64,000 nucleotides of DNA from Hymenobacter elongatus (GTDB lineage: Bacteria > Bacteroidota > Bacteroidia > Cytophagales > Hymenobacteraceae). This document shows positions 51,993 to 60,738 of the stretch, piece by piece. The DNA lies in the NCBI RefSeq assembly GCF_004745955.1, contig NZ_SRLD01000009.1, positions 60,897 through 124,896 on the forward strand, read 5' to 3'. The stretch's first letter is position 1. Each line of letters begins with the position of its first letter. Both the position numbers and the translations under genes were made by a program. A model generated the notes under the pieces. It worked only from the letters and a program-made list of their open reading frames with translations, was not told the DNA's origin and did not search any database.

Positions 51993-53431
51993 CAGGGAGT
52001 GGCTGGAGTGAGGGATTCCGTGAGCGAACCAGCGAAGGCCAGCAGATGCTCTTCGCGGAACGCGCCGCTCAGCACCTGCAAGCCAATCGGGAGGCCCGCC
52101 GAATCGACACCGGCCGGCACCGAAATGGCCGGTACGCCCGCCAGCGAAGCCTGCACCGTAAAGATATCCGCCAGATACATAGCTAAGGTATCCTTCTTGT
52201 TTTCACCGATGCGGAAAGCCGTGGTGGGCGTAGTGGGCAGCACCAGAAAATCGTACTGGCGCAGCAGCTCGTCGGTTTTCTCCTTAATCAGGCGCCGCAC
52301 GCGCTGGGCTTTGGTGTAATACGCGTCGTAGTAGTCGGCCGACAGTACGAAGGTGCCGAGCAGAATGCGGCGCTGTACTTCCGGCCCGAAACCCTGGGCG
52401 CGGGTTTTCTTGTAGAGCGACTCCAGGTCGGTGGCATCGGGGGCGCGGTAGCCGAACTTCACGCCGTCGAAGCGGCTCAGGTTGGAGCTGGCCTCAGCCG
52501 TGGTCAGAATATAGTAGGTCGGCACCATGAAGTCCAGATAGGGGAAATCCACGGCATCCACTACGTGACCCTGGCCACGCAGCGTGTCGAGCACTTCTTC
52601 CACGGCCGCCTTTATTTCCGGGTTCAGGCCGGGGCGCTCCATCGTGTCGCGGATGTAGCCGATGCGGTAGTGCGGAGCGGGCGCGAGCAATTCGCTGTAG
52701 GCCGGCACGGGCTGCTGACTAACGGTACTGTCGAAATCGTCGGGGCCGGCCATGACTTCCAGCAGCAGGGCCGCGTCTTCTACCGAGCGGGTCAGCGTAC
52801 CAATCTGGTCGAAGGACGAAGCATAAGCCACCAGCCCGTAGCGCGAGATGCGGGAATAGGTCGGCTTGAAGCCCACGATGCCACAAAACGCGGCGGGCTG
52901 CCGCACCGAGCCGCCCGTGTCGGAGCCGATGGAAGCCAAGCACAAATCGGCTTGCACGGCGACGGCCGAGCCGCCCGAGGAACCGCCCGAAACCCGCTCG
53001 TTATCTACCTCATTGCGAACAGGGCCGAAATAAGACGTTTCGTTGGAAGCGCCCATCGCAAACTCGTCGCAGTTCTGGCGGCCAATGATGATGACATCCG
53101 CATCGAGCAGCCGCTGCACGGCCGAGCCGGTGTAGAGCGACGTGAAGCCGTCCAGAATATGACTGCTGCTTTGCAGAGCGTGGTCTTTGTAGGCCAGCAC
53201 GTCCTTGAGCCCGATAACCATACCGGCCAGCTTACCGGCGGTGCCGACGGCCAGCTTGGCATCTACGGCGTCGGCCTGGGCGCGGGCTTCGTCGGCAAAT
53301 ACTTCCAGAAAAGCGTTCAGGTGGCTTTTCCGCTGGATATTATCCAGATAATACTCCACGAGCTGACGGCAGGTCGTGGTGCCTGCCGTCAGCTCGTTTC
53401 GAACTTCCGTAAGAGAGGTAAAGCGTCTCAA
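51992..53431 (-). CDS. gatA: Asp/Glu-tRNA amidotransferase subunit A
   Basis: 479 aa amidase-signature enzyme that, with GatB and GatC, converts Glu-tRNA(Gln) (and sometimes Asp-tRNA(Asn)) to the amide using glutamine. The catalytic Lys is in GMVIGLKDVLAYKDHAL, the cis-Ser loop in NERVSGGSSGGSAVAVQADL, and the nucleophile Ser in IGSDTGGSVRQPAAFCGIVG. A FKPTYSRISRYGLVAYASSF segment follows. Length normal. gatB and gatC are not in the window. Placement 10 bases after a tatA gene. Confidence 0.96.
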   Translation of the reverse strand: MRRFTSLTEVRNELTAGTTTCRQLVEYYLDNIQRKSHLNAFLEVFADEARAQADAVDAKLAVGTAGKLAGMVIGLKDVLAYKDHALQSSSHILDGFTSLYTGSAVQRLLDADVIIIGRQNCDEFAMGASNETSYFGPVRNEVDNERVSGGSSGGSAVAVQADLCLASIGSDTGGSVRQPAAFCGIVGFKPTYSRISRYGLVAYASSFDQIGTLTRSVEDAALLLEVMAGPDDFDSTVSQQPVPAYSELLAPAPHYRIGYIRDTMERPGLNPEIKAAVEEVLDTLRGQGHVVDAVDFPYLDFMVPTYYILTTAEASSNLSRFDGVKFGYRAPDATDLESLYKKTRAQGFGPEVQRRILLGTFVLSADYYDAYYTKAQRVRRLIKEKTDELLRQYDFLVLPTTPTTAFRIGENKKDTLAMYLADIFTVQASLAGVPAISVPAGVDSAGLPIGLQVLSGAFREEHLLAFAGSLTESLTPATP

Positions 53432-53441
53432 GGGGGTGATA

Positions 53442-53810
53442 TCAGTTGGTCGTTTGATCGAGGCGGGGCCGCTCCTGCGTAACCACGGCTGGGGGCGTGA
53501 GGCCTCCGTCCATCGGGGGCGCCAGAGGCGCAGCAGGGGCAGTATAGGTTTCGGCCGGGGCGGGCTGCACCGGGGCTACCGGGGGCGCAGGCGGCGTCTG
53601 ATAGCTAGTGGTAGGCTGGGTGGTGCTGGCGTTTTCAAATTCGCTCCGGATTTCACGGGACGCGTCTTTAAACTCGCGAATACCTTTGCCCAGGCCTTTG
53701 GCCAGCTCCGGAATTTTGTTGGCTCCGAAGAAGATCAGGATGACGACCATGATCAGCATGATTTCGCCGCCGCCGAGGTCGCCTAAGAAAAGAAGGATGG
53801 GAGTCTGCAT
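53442..53810 (-). CDS. tatA: Twin-arginine translocase TatA/E-like protein with long tail
   Basis: 122 aa. One N-terminal membrane helix (GGGEIMLIMVVILIFFG), the hinge [20 protein letters not shown] with the conserved FG-x-KLPEL-type motif, and an amphipathic helix. A Pro/Ala/Thr-rich tail of about 65 residues follows and is unlike short TatA proteins. TatA oligomers form the pore for folded Tat substrates. A second tatA lies 12 bases upstream; tatC is not present in the window. Confidence 0.92.
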   Translation of the reverse strand: MQTPILLFLGDLGGGEIMLIMVVILIFFGANKIPELAKGLGKGIREFKDASREIRSEFENASTTQPTTSYQTPPAPPVAPVQPAPAETYTAPAAPLAPPMDGGLTPPAVVTQERPRLDQTTN

Positions 53811-53822
53811 ACTACTTGGGCG

Positions 53823-54044
53823 TTACAGACGGGGCTGGGTCGGGTCGCTCGGGTTCACCGGACGGTCGTGAAATTCGGGCTTCTCATCTTTGGAAGCGTC
53901 TTTGAACTCGCGGATTCCTTTGCCCAGGCCTTTGGCCAGCTCCGGAATACGCTTGGCCCCGAAGAGCAGAATAACAACAAAAAGAATCAGCAAAATCTCG
54001 GTGGTACCGAAGTTGCCGATCAGAAAAAGGGAGGCGAGTGTCAT
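53823..54044 (-). CDS. tatA: Twin-arginine translocase TatA/E-like protein, short form
   Basis: 73 aa from the ATG at 54044; the longer frame to 54206 adds sequence without family features. Membrane helix [18 protein letters not shown], hinge [20 protein letters not shown] and a short acidic tail. The hinge and amphipathic helix are nearly identical to those of the neighbour, so the two are recent paralogues. A TAAGCTTTG sequence (loose -7 match) lies upstream. First gene of the operon. Confidence 0.92.
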   Translation of the reverse strand: MTLASLFLIGNFGTTEILLILFVVILLFGAKRIPELAKGLGKGIREFKDASKDEKPEFHDRPVNPSDPTQPRL

Positions 54045-54387
54045 AACAAAGGGCTTGAGGCCGGTTTGGGGGTGGCAAAGCTTATTGTACGCGAATAAGC
54101 GCCGCTTAGGATTGGTAAAAGTACCCGATAATTTCCAAATGTCTTCAGCGGGTAGGTAATCCGGGTGGATAGATAGGGTGGCGAGTCCGCAATTCCGCAA
54201 TTCCACCCCGCCGCCCCGCGCCCGACCAACTCCCGGATTGGAACACAGGCTTCGTTGCTGTCGTACTCACTTGTGGTCGTGCCATGAAATCTCCCATACA
54301 AGAGGTAAGGTGCTTTGTTGCTAAGCATTTTGCTGCTGCCACTGTTATGCTACCTACTGCAACTTTGCTCATTTTTCTGCCTGTCCA

Positions 54388-55356
54388 ATGCCAGTAAAAC
54401 TGCCCTCTACCACTTCTGCCGACACCTTAGCACCCCTTTACCAGCGAAACGTGAACGAGGCAGAGCGTTTGGAAGCCCTGCGCAACTACCAGATTCTGGA
54501 CACGCCGCCGGAGACTGTTTTTGACGATCTGGCCCGGCTGGCGGCCTATATCTGCGGCACTCCTATTTCACTGGTTACGCTGATCGACTCTGACCGCCAA
54601 TGGTTTAAAGCAAACGTGGGCATGGAAGAAATTGGGGGCACGGCGCGTGAGGCCTCTTTCTGCCAGCATGCGATGCTCAGTGATGACGTATATGAAATAG
54701 AGGATGCCGGCAAAGACCCGCTGTTTCGCAATAACCCGTTGGTGACCAATGCGCCGGGCATCTGCTTCTACGCCGGTGCTCCTCTCGTAACGCCCGAAGG
54801 CCAGCCGCTGGGCACGCTCTGCGCCATCGATACTGTGCCGCACCGGCTGACGGAACAGCAGCGCGAGGCGCTCCGGACTCTGGCCCGCGAGGTGGTGTCG
54901 CACCTGGAGCTGCGCCGGGCCCGCCTGCAGCTGGAGCAGGAGCAGCGCAAGCTCGACGGGTTGCTGCGCATGGCCAACGACGCGGCCGACTCGCTGTATA
55001 TGGTGAGCCGCAACGAGCTATTTATTAAGCAGGACCATAAGCTGATTCGGGTCAGTGCGGCCGATATCCGCTACGTCGAGGCTCTAGGCGACTACGTAAA
55101 TATTTATGCCGGCCGGGAGCGGTATACCGTGTACAGCACCATGAAGGAGTTGGAAACGAAGCTGCCCCCCCGCGAATTTGCCCGGGTTCACCGCAAGTAC
55201 ATCGTCCGGTTAGACCGGATTATCGCCATTGAAGCCGACGCGGCTACCGTGGATACCGGCCGTAGCACCGAGTTGGCTGCTACTGCCAACTTGATACAAG
55301 TGCCTATCGGCAGCTCGTATAAATCGGGGCTGCTAAGCCGGCTAAATCTAGTGTAG
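54388..55356 (+). CDS. GAF-LytTR transcriptional regulator
   Basis: 322 aa. GAF domain at about 25-175 (RLEALRNYQILDTPPETVFD, FKANVGMEEIGGTAREASFC, GICFYAGAPLVTPEGQPLGT), a short coiled linker (RARLQLEQEQRKLDGLLRMA), then a C-terminal LytTR DNA-binding domain (LFIKQDHKLIRVSAADIRYV, EALGDYVNIYAGRERYTVYS, REFARVHRKYIVRLDRI). LytTR domains usually follow a receiver domain; here a sensory GAF takes that place, so ligand or redox input is more likely than phosphorylation. Cytoplasmic. Single gene, divergent from the tat operon, which may be a target by position only. Confidence 0.9.
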   Translation: MPVKLPSTTSADTLAPLYQRNVNEAERLEALRNYQILDTPPETVFDDLARLAAYICGTPISLVTLIDSDRQWFKANVGMEEIGGTAREASFCQHAMLSDDVYEIEDAGKDPLFRNNPLVTNAPGICFYAGAPLVTPEGQPLGTLCAIDTVPHRLTEQQREALRTLAREVVSHLELRRARLQLEQEQRKLDGLLRMANDAADSLYMVSRNELFIKQDHKLIRVSAADIRYVEALGDYVNIYAGRERYTVYSTMKELETKLPPREFARVHRKYIVRLDRIIAIEADAATVDTGRSTELAATANLIQVPIGSSYKSGLLSRLNLV

Positions 55357-55551
55357 CGCTTGGCGGGATATTAAAAGCGCACCTTCAACGAGAAAAAATG
55401 CACTTTCAGCGAAATAAGCTGCGAGTTACGTGGGCCTCGTCTATCTTTCGTCCTGTTATCAAGGAATGCCTTGTAGCTGGCAAAGTCCATCAGGTCTTAG
55501 TAGTTGCGGAGCGGTTTCTGGTAGCTAAGTTTGTTTTCATAGCTCAGAAAG

Positions 55552-55577
55552 GCACCGTATCCTGTACGGTGCTTTTT
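55552..55577 (+). terminator. Intrinsic terminator, about 200 bp past the GAF-LytTR gene
   Basis: Stem GCACCGTA / TACGGTGC with loop TCCTG and a T6 run. The 195 bases between stop codon and hairpin hold no credible gene. Confidence 0.8.
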
Positions 55578-55597
55578 TATGCTCCAGCACTACGGCT

Positions 55598-56992
55598 CTA
55601 CTTGCGGCCGAGCCAGTTTTCGGGGTTCAGATTGGAGCTGTTGCGCCACACCTGAAACTGCAGCTCCGAGGTGCCGTCGGAACTGGTATACACCGTCCCG
55701 ATTTGTTGGCGCATATCTACCTGCTGCCCCTCGGTCACGCTAACGGTACGGAGCTTGGCGTAGACGGTGAAGTACTCGCCGTGCTGAATCATGACGATGT
55801 TGTTCATGCCGGCAATGCTGGCCACAGTCAGGACTTTCCCTTCGAAAATAGACCGCACCGCTTCGCCGGCACCAGTTTGAATGTCTACCCCCCGGTTCTC
55901 CACAATTACATTTTTGAGGACCGGATGCGCGTGCCGCCCAAAGCGCTGCGAAATAAAGCCCCGCGCAACGGGCCACAACAGGCGGCCTCGGTTATCGGCA
56001 AAAGACGACGACAGTACGGCGGCTTCGGGCGTCAGGGTCACCTTATCGACGCGCTCTACGGCAGCTTCCTCGGCGGCTTCGGCGGCGGCGGTGGCAGCGC
56101 GGGTCGTAGTGCCGGGGCTGCGGGCAGCAGCAGTGCCGCTACCAGAGGCAGTGCGGGCAGCGTTGGCCCGGGCCTTGGCGGCGGCGGCACGAGCGGCCGC
56201 GCGGGCCGCCCGGGCAATTTCCTCCCGCACCCGATCTGCTATCAGGTTGTCGAGGCGGCCTACGGCTTGCTGCCGCTCGGCCAGCTCCTGGCGAAGTCCT
56301 TCTTCCTGTTGGCTAAGCTTGGTAACTACCTGATCCTGCTGGGTTTTGAGCGTAACGAGGGTGCGTTTTTCGGAAAGCTGGGAGGAAAGTAAGGTGCTTT
56401 TCTCCTGCTTCTTGACCGTGAGGCCGGTAAGTTGCTGGCTCAGGCGCTGCTTGGTCGTCGAAATCTGGGCGGCCTGGGTTTTGCGCACTTCCGAGTATTG
56501 CCGGATGTAGCGCAGGCGCAGCATAAACTGATTGAACGACTCGGCCGCGAACAGGAACATGATGCGGTTGTAGCTGTTCGCCGTTTTGGAAGAGGCGTAA
56601 ATCATGCGGGCGTACTCCTGGCGCAACTGCTCCAGGCTCTGCTGGGTCTGCTGCACCTGGGTTTCGGTTTGGCGCACATCCGACTCGATATATTTCAGCT
56701 CCGAGGAAATATTGCGGATAACGCCCTGCTGAACGGTCAACTTTTCTTTCAGGGCGTTGAGCTGACCCACGGAGGCCTGCTTCTGCCGCTGGGTTTGCTC
56801 CAGAATGCGGCTCGTTTCGCGAATGCGCCGTAGTGTAGCACGCCGCTCCCGCTCTAGCTGAGCCTTGGTTTTCTTGGCGGTGCTGGTCGTGGCGGTACGG
56901 GCCTTGCGCTGCGCCCACACCGGGCCGCCCGGCAGGCACAGCAGGCAGGCTACGACCACGAAAAACGCGGTGCGCTTACTTTTTGCGAACAT
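55598..56992 (-). CDS. EnvC-like murein hydrolase activator (degenerate LytM/M23 domain)
   Basis: 464 aa. Signal peptide at 1-28 (TAFFVVVACLLCLPGGPVWA). A long coiled coil covers about 35-265 (RRIRETSRILEQTQRQKQAS ... AERQQAVGRLDNLIADRVRE), then an Ala-rich linker and a C-terminal M23-type domain (FGRHAHPVLKNVIVENRGVD, MIQHGEYFTVYAKLRTVSVT, LQFQVWRNSSNLNPENWLG). Two zinc ligands of active LytM enzymes are replaced: Asn in ENRGVD where His is usual, and Gln in LQFQVW where LHFE is usual. This fits non-catalytic EnvC-type activators of amidases in cell separation. Its start overlaps the DUF4292 gene by 17 bases. Confidence 0.9.
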   Translation of the reverse strand: MFAKSKRTAFFVVVACLLCLPGGPVWAQRKARTATTSTAKKTKAQLERERRATLRRIRETSRILEQTQRQKQASVGQLNALKEKLTVQQGVIRNISSELKYIESDVRQTETQVQQTQQSLEQLRQEYARMIYASSKTANSYNRIMFLFAAESFNQFMLRLRYIRQYSEVRKTQAAQISTTKQRLSQQLTGLTVKKQEKSTLLSSQLSEKRTLVTLKTQQDQVVTKLSQQEEGLRQELAERQQAVGRLDNLIADRVREEIARAARAAARAAAAKARANAARTASGSGTAAARSPGTTTRAATAAAEAAEEAAVERVDKVTLTPEAAVLSSSFADNRGRLLWPVARGFISQRFGRHAHPVLKNVIVENRGVDIQTGAGEAVRSIFEGKVLTVASIAGMNNIVMIQHGEYFTVYAKLRTVSVTEGQQVDMRQQIGTVYTSSDGTSELQFQVWRNSSNLNPENWLGRK

Positions 56993-57746
56993 AGCCCTTG
57001 GGCACCGAGAAGGGGAAAGACAGCCGTTCCTTGTCGACGTCTATGTTCCGATAGTTAATAGTTGCTGTAGCCAACTTGCCCTGGGCGGGCTGGGCCTGCA
57101 CCAGCACGGCATACGCGAAGGGAGTGCCGCTAAGCTCGAGCGGCCGAAAATCGGAAAAATCGACCGTGAACTTATTCTTCGTCTGCTGCTCGTCCAGCTT
57201 TATCTGCTGCACCCGGTTGCGGCTCAGCTCAATAAGCTGGGTAATAAGCAAGCTGCCTTCCTGAAAATCGACCTGCTGCATCACGCCTTCGTCGGTAATC
57301 TTGGGTGTGGTGGCGGGGCCAGCCGGCAGGTAGTTGCCCAGCAATAGGGCCTGCAACCGGTCGAAGGTGACGGGCACGTTCAGCAGGCGGCTGAGGTAGG
57401 CAAAGTCGCCGGCGTAGTATTCGCGCTGCAAGTAGTTGATTACCTGCACCGAGTCGCGGGTAATGTAGGCCCGCACGCCCTCAATGCCCAGGGATACCGA
57501 CAGCCAGATGGCGCTGTCTTTGCGGACGCGTAAGTTGAGGTTGGCTGTTTGCTGCAGCTGGGGCGAGTCTATTTTGATCTTGCCTTTGGCTTTCAGGTAG
57601 CGGAATTCCAGACTGGTGGCCTTCACCAGCTCCGAGCCTTTGGCGGGCGTATCCGTCTTAGCCGATTTTGCCGGGAAAATCTTGTGGCCGCAGCCACTCA
57701 GCAGCACCGCAACCCACAGCAACACCAGCGGAAAGCACTTATTCAT
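56976..57746 (-). CDS. DUF4292 lipoprotein
   Basis: 256 aa from the ATG at 57746. Lipobox VAVLLSGC-GHK, then KGSELVKATSLEFRYLKAKG, KIKIDSPQLQQTANLNLRVR, DSAIWLSVSLGIEGVRAYIT and RDSVQVINYLQREYYAGDFA. This strand-rich pattern with an amphipathic concave face recalls LolA/LolB-like lipoprotein carriers; the DUF4292 family shares it. Possible role in lipoprotein or lipid handling in the outer membrane; no experiment is known to me. Overlaps the TPR gene before it (8 bases) and envC after it, so part of one operon. Confidence 0.88.
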   Translation of the reverse strand: MNKCFPLVLLWVAVLLSGCGHKIFPAKSAKTDTPAKGSELVKATSLEFRYLKAKGKIKIDSPQLQQTANLNLRVRKDSAIWLSVSLGIEGVRAYITRDSVQVINYLQREYYAGDFAYLSRLLNVPVTFDRLQALLLGNYLPAGPATTPKITDEGVMQQVDFQEGSLLITQLIELSRNRVQQIKLDEQQTKNKFTVDFSDFRPLELSGTPFAYAVLVQAQPAQGKLATATINYRNIDVDKERLSFPFSVPKGYVRKK

Positions 57747-59550
57747 ATAGCTTTTTGTCTTTGATCTTGCGGTCAATCAGGGCCGAGGCACCTCCCGCTT
57801 TTTTGGCTCGCTGCCATTCGGCCATGGCCAACTCTTTTTCGCCGAGCTGAAACAGCACGTCGCCATAGTGCTCAATGATGGTGGCGTCGGTGCTGGTTTT
57901 TAGCGCCTTTTCCAGGTTTTGCCGGGCCCCGGTATAGTCCTTGAGCTTGTACAAAACCCAGGCATACGTGTCGAGGTAGGTATCGTTGGTCGGAAATTGC
58001 TTCACGAGCTTACCCGACAGCTCCTTGGCCCGCTCTAGCTTTTCGCCCCGTATCGAGAGAAAATAGCTGTAGTTATTCAGCGCCTGGGCATTATTGGCGT
58101 CGAAGATAAGCGCCGCCTCGTAGGCCGCATCCGACTTGGCGTACTCCTTTAGCCCGTGGTAAGCGTCGCCGAGCTGGGTGTCGATCTGGGCCAGCAGCTC
58201 GGGGTTGTCGGTGGCAAGCTTGCGGCCATATTCCAGGGCTTTTATACCCTTGGTAGGTTGCTTGCTCAGCAGCTGCGCCACGCCGTTGTAGTACCATAGC
58301 GGCGCTTGGTTCGGAAACAGCTCCAGGGCCCGGTCGGTATGGCGCAACAGCGAATCAACCTGGTTCAACTCGGCGTCGATGAGTACCACCTGTTGCCAGA
58401 TCTGAAACTTGGAGTTGTCCAGCCGAATGGCCTTGAGGTAGTTCTCGCGGGCCAGCTGCTTGTTCTCCGTAATGGTTTGGATGTCGCCGGCCACAGAAAA
58501 AGCCTTGGCTTCCTTCGGGTGCACCCGCGTGGTAATGGACGCCAGCTCAAGGGCTATTTTCTCGATGGCCGGATTGGGCAGCTGCTTGATGTAATCGACC
58601 AGAATGCGCACTTTCTCGTCGATATCCAGCCCCGGACTCTCGAAAGCCAGCTTGATCTGCTTCTCCGATTCGGGCCGGTTGTTTTGCTGCCGGTAAATGT
58701 CGGCCAGAATCATGCGGGCCTGCGGGTTGTCGGGGTCTTGGCGCAGGGCCTGCTCCGCCACCCGGATAGCATCCGGAAAACGGTTGTTGGCCGCGTACAT
58801 TTCTGCCTGCGCCAGCACGTAGCGCACTTCGTCGGGGTTGGAACTAATCAACGCCTCGCCTTCCTGTAAGGCCTTGTCGAGGTTGTTCTGCTTAAGATAG
58901 ATCTGCTGCTTCTTAAACGAAACCTCATCCAGCGGCCCAAACTGCTTTTCCGCCTGCTCGAACGTAGTCAGGGCTTCGTTGAGCTTACCCTGAGCCAGGT
59001 ACAAGTCGGCCAGGTTGAACAAGTAGTAGCCCGAGTCCGGCACATCCTTAATCAGACTGGTATAGACCTTAGCAGCCTGGTCGTACTGCTTCTGCGCCGA
59101 GTAAATCTGGGCCAGCAGCAGGTAGTAGTAAGCGTTTTGGGGGCCGAGCTTCACGGCCACCAGCGCAAAATTGGTGGCATCCTTCAGGTTGCCGCTGAGG
59201 AGGTTGGTTTCGGCTATCTTGTAGTTGATGGCCGCGTTGGTCGGGTTCAGCGCGTAGGCTTTCAGCAGCCGCTCCAGGGCTTTATTGTAGTCTTCGAGCA
59301 GCACGAACTTCACGCCCTCCACGAAGAAGGATTCGCTCATCTCCCGGTCTTTCTCCGACAGCTCACGCACCTGCTGGCGCGCTATGTCCAGCTCGGCGCG
59401 GCGGGCCAGCTCTTTGCGCTCCTTGCGCGTGAGCTTAGCCGGCTTAGGCGCGGCGCTGGCCGGTTCTTTCCCGGCTGGCTGCTGGGCATAGCCCGGCAGG
59501 GCCACTAGCAGGCCCAAAAACAGGAAAATAGAAGCGGCAAATCGACTCAT
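57739..59550 (-). CDS. Tetratricopeptide repeat protein
   Basis: 603 aa. Signal peptide at about 1-22 (RFAASIFLFLGLLVALPGYA), a Lys/Arg/Ala-rich helix (KPAKLTRKERKELARRAELD), then about 12 TPR units such as ALERLLKAYALNPTNAAINY, AAKVYTSLIKDVPDSGYYLF and AIRVAEQALRQDPDNPQARM. TPR solenoids act as protein-binding scaffolds. Located in the periplasm or outer membrane by its signal. In Bacteroidota this TPR-DUF4292-EnvC gene order recurs, suggesting a joint envelope role; the partner is unknown. Confidence 0.9.
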   Translation of the reverse strand: MSRFAASIFLFLGLLVALPGYAQQPAGKEPASAAPKPAKLTRKERKELARRAELDIARQQVRELSEKDREMSESFFVEGVKFVLLEDYNKALERLLKAYALNPTNAAINYKIAETNLLSGNLKDATNFALVAVKLGPQNAYYYLLLAQIYSAQKQYDQAAKVYTSLIKDVPDSGYYLFNLADLYLAQGKLNEALTTFEQAEKQFGPLDEVSFKKQQIYLKQNNLDKALQEGEALISSNPDEVRYVLAQAEMYAANNRFPDAIRVAEQALRQDPDNPQARMILADIYRQQNNRPESEKQIKLAFESPGLDIDEKVRILVDYIKQLPNPAIEKIALELASITTRVHPKEAKAFSVAGDIQTITENKQLARENYLKAIRLDNSKFQIWQQVVLIDAELNQVDSLLRHTDRALELFPNQAPLWYYNGVAQLLSKQPTKGIKALEYGRKLATDNPELLAQIDTQLGDAYHGLKEYAKSDAAYEAALIFDANNAQALNNYSYFLSIRGEKLERAKELSGKLVKQFPTNDTYLDTYAWVLYKLKDYTGARQNLEKALKTSTDATIIEHYGDVLFQLGEKELAMAEWQRAKKAGGASALIDRKIKDKKLYE

Positions 59551-59661
59551 GGACGCAGTAGCACGGACGGCTGTTCACCGTTCAAAAAGGGAGGTATGCC
59601 AAATAAACAAATCTGCGAGCAGATGCCCACGCTACTGCTAACGTCAAAAGGGGCAAAAATA

Positions 59662-60672
59662 TCACACGCGCAGTGTGTTGTAATCACCTAGGCTCAAATC
59701 GTCGGGGGTCCCAGTCACCGTGGCAAAGTTGCCAATCATGGAGTTGGCCACATTCGCATGCAGCACCGAAGCCGACTGCTGCACGATAGAATTCGACACC
59801 ACCGAGCTGCGAATGGTACTGTTGTCGCCCAACGACACGTGCGGCCCCACCACCGAATCGGTAATGGTGACGTTTTCGCCGATATAGACGGGCGGAATAA
59901 CAACAGAATTTACCAGCTTGGCGGATTCAGCCACCAGATGCTCGCTGCGTTCCTGCAGGTATTCCAGGTAGCGCTGATTCGTGAAGACCGTAGCGTCCTT
60001 GTTGCCGCAGTCGAGCCATTCCGTCACGCGACCGGGCACGAAAGTGGTACCCTTGTTCTTCATGTTTTCCAGGGCATTGGTCAGCTGATACTCGCCTTTG
60101 TCCTTGATGTCGTGGTCGAGCAGGTATTGCAGCTCATCGCGCAGGTAGGCGCCGTCCTGAAAGTAGTAGATGCCAATAATGGCCAGATCGGACACGAACT
60201 CCTGGGGCTTTTCCACGAAGTCGGTGATTTCGCCCTGCTCGTTGAGTTTCACCACGCCGAAGGGCTTGGGGTCGTCGACGCGCTGCACCCAGATGGTGCC
60301 GGCCGCTGAGCTGTCGAGCGTGAAGTCGGCCTTGAATAGCGTGTCGGCAAAGGCCACCACCAGCGGCCCGCTCAGCGACTCTTTGGCGCACAGAATGGCG
60401 TGCGCCGTACCCAGGGGCTCGTCCTGGTAATAAATGGAGCCTTTAGCGCCCACGGATTCAGCAATTTTCAGCAGGCTTTTTTCCACGGTTTCGCCAAAGC
60501 GACCTACGATAAAGGCCACTTCTTCCACCTGCTCGCCGCATACTTTGGCAATGTCTTCCACCAGGCGCTGCACGATGGGCTTACCCGCAATCGGAATCAG
60601 AGGCTTGGGCACCGTGAGAGTGTGGGGGCGCATGCGCTTACCCATGCCGGCCATCGGAACGATGATTTTCAT
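59662..60672 (-). CDS. Sugar-phosphate nucleotidyltransferase with LbH tail
   Basis: 336 aa. N-terminal Rossmann-like NTP-transferase domain opens with KIIVPMAGMGKRMRPHTLTV, then PKPLIPIAGKPIVQRLVEDI, the nucleotide-binding and Mg-coordinating signature. DEPLGTAHAILCAKESLSGP and VAFADTLFKADFTL supply substrate contacts. The C-terminal ~80 residues are left-handed helix repeats (SVVIPPVYIGENVTITDSVV, GPHVSLGDNSTIRSSVVSNS). It makes an NDP-sugar from a sugar 1-phosphate; glucose-1-phosphate thymidylyl/uridylyltransferase is likely, but the sugar is not decided. Neighbours (flippase, dUTPase, TPR) fit envelope glycan supply. Confidence 0.9.
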   Translation of the reverse strand: MKIIVPMAGMGKRMRPHTLTVPKPLIPIAGKPIVQRLVEDIAKVCGEQVEEVAFIVGRFGETVEKSLLKIAESVGAKGSIYYQDEPLGTAHAILCAKESLSGPLVVAFADTLFKADFTLDSSAAGTIWVQRVDDPKPFGVVKLNEQGEITDFVEKPQEFVSDLAIIGIYYFQDGAYLRDELQYLLDHDIKDKGEYQLTNALENMKNKGTTFVPGRVTEWLDCGNKDATVFTNQRYLEYLQERSEHLVAESAKLVNSVVIPPVYIGENVTITDSVVGPHVSLGDNSTIRSSVVSNSIVQQSASVLHANVANSMIGNFATVTGTPDDLSLGDYNTLRV

Positions 60673-60738
60673 AATTGAAAAAGAAAATTTTAGGTAGATG
60701 GGTTGAGTATCAAAACGTACTGTAAGGCTTGGCGGCCA

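Noticed and set aside
55398..55655. 85-codon frame after the GAF-LytTR gene
   Set aside because: It crosses the terminator at 55552-55577 and the end of the convergent EnvC-like gene, with no family features.
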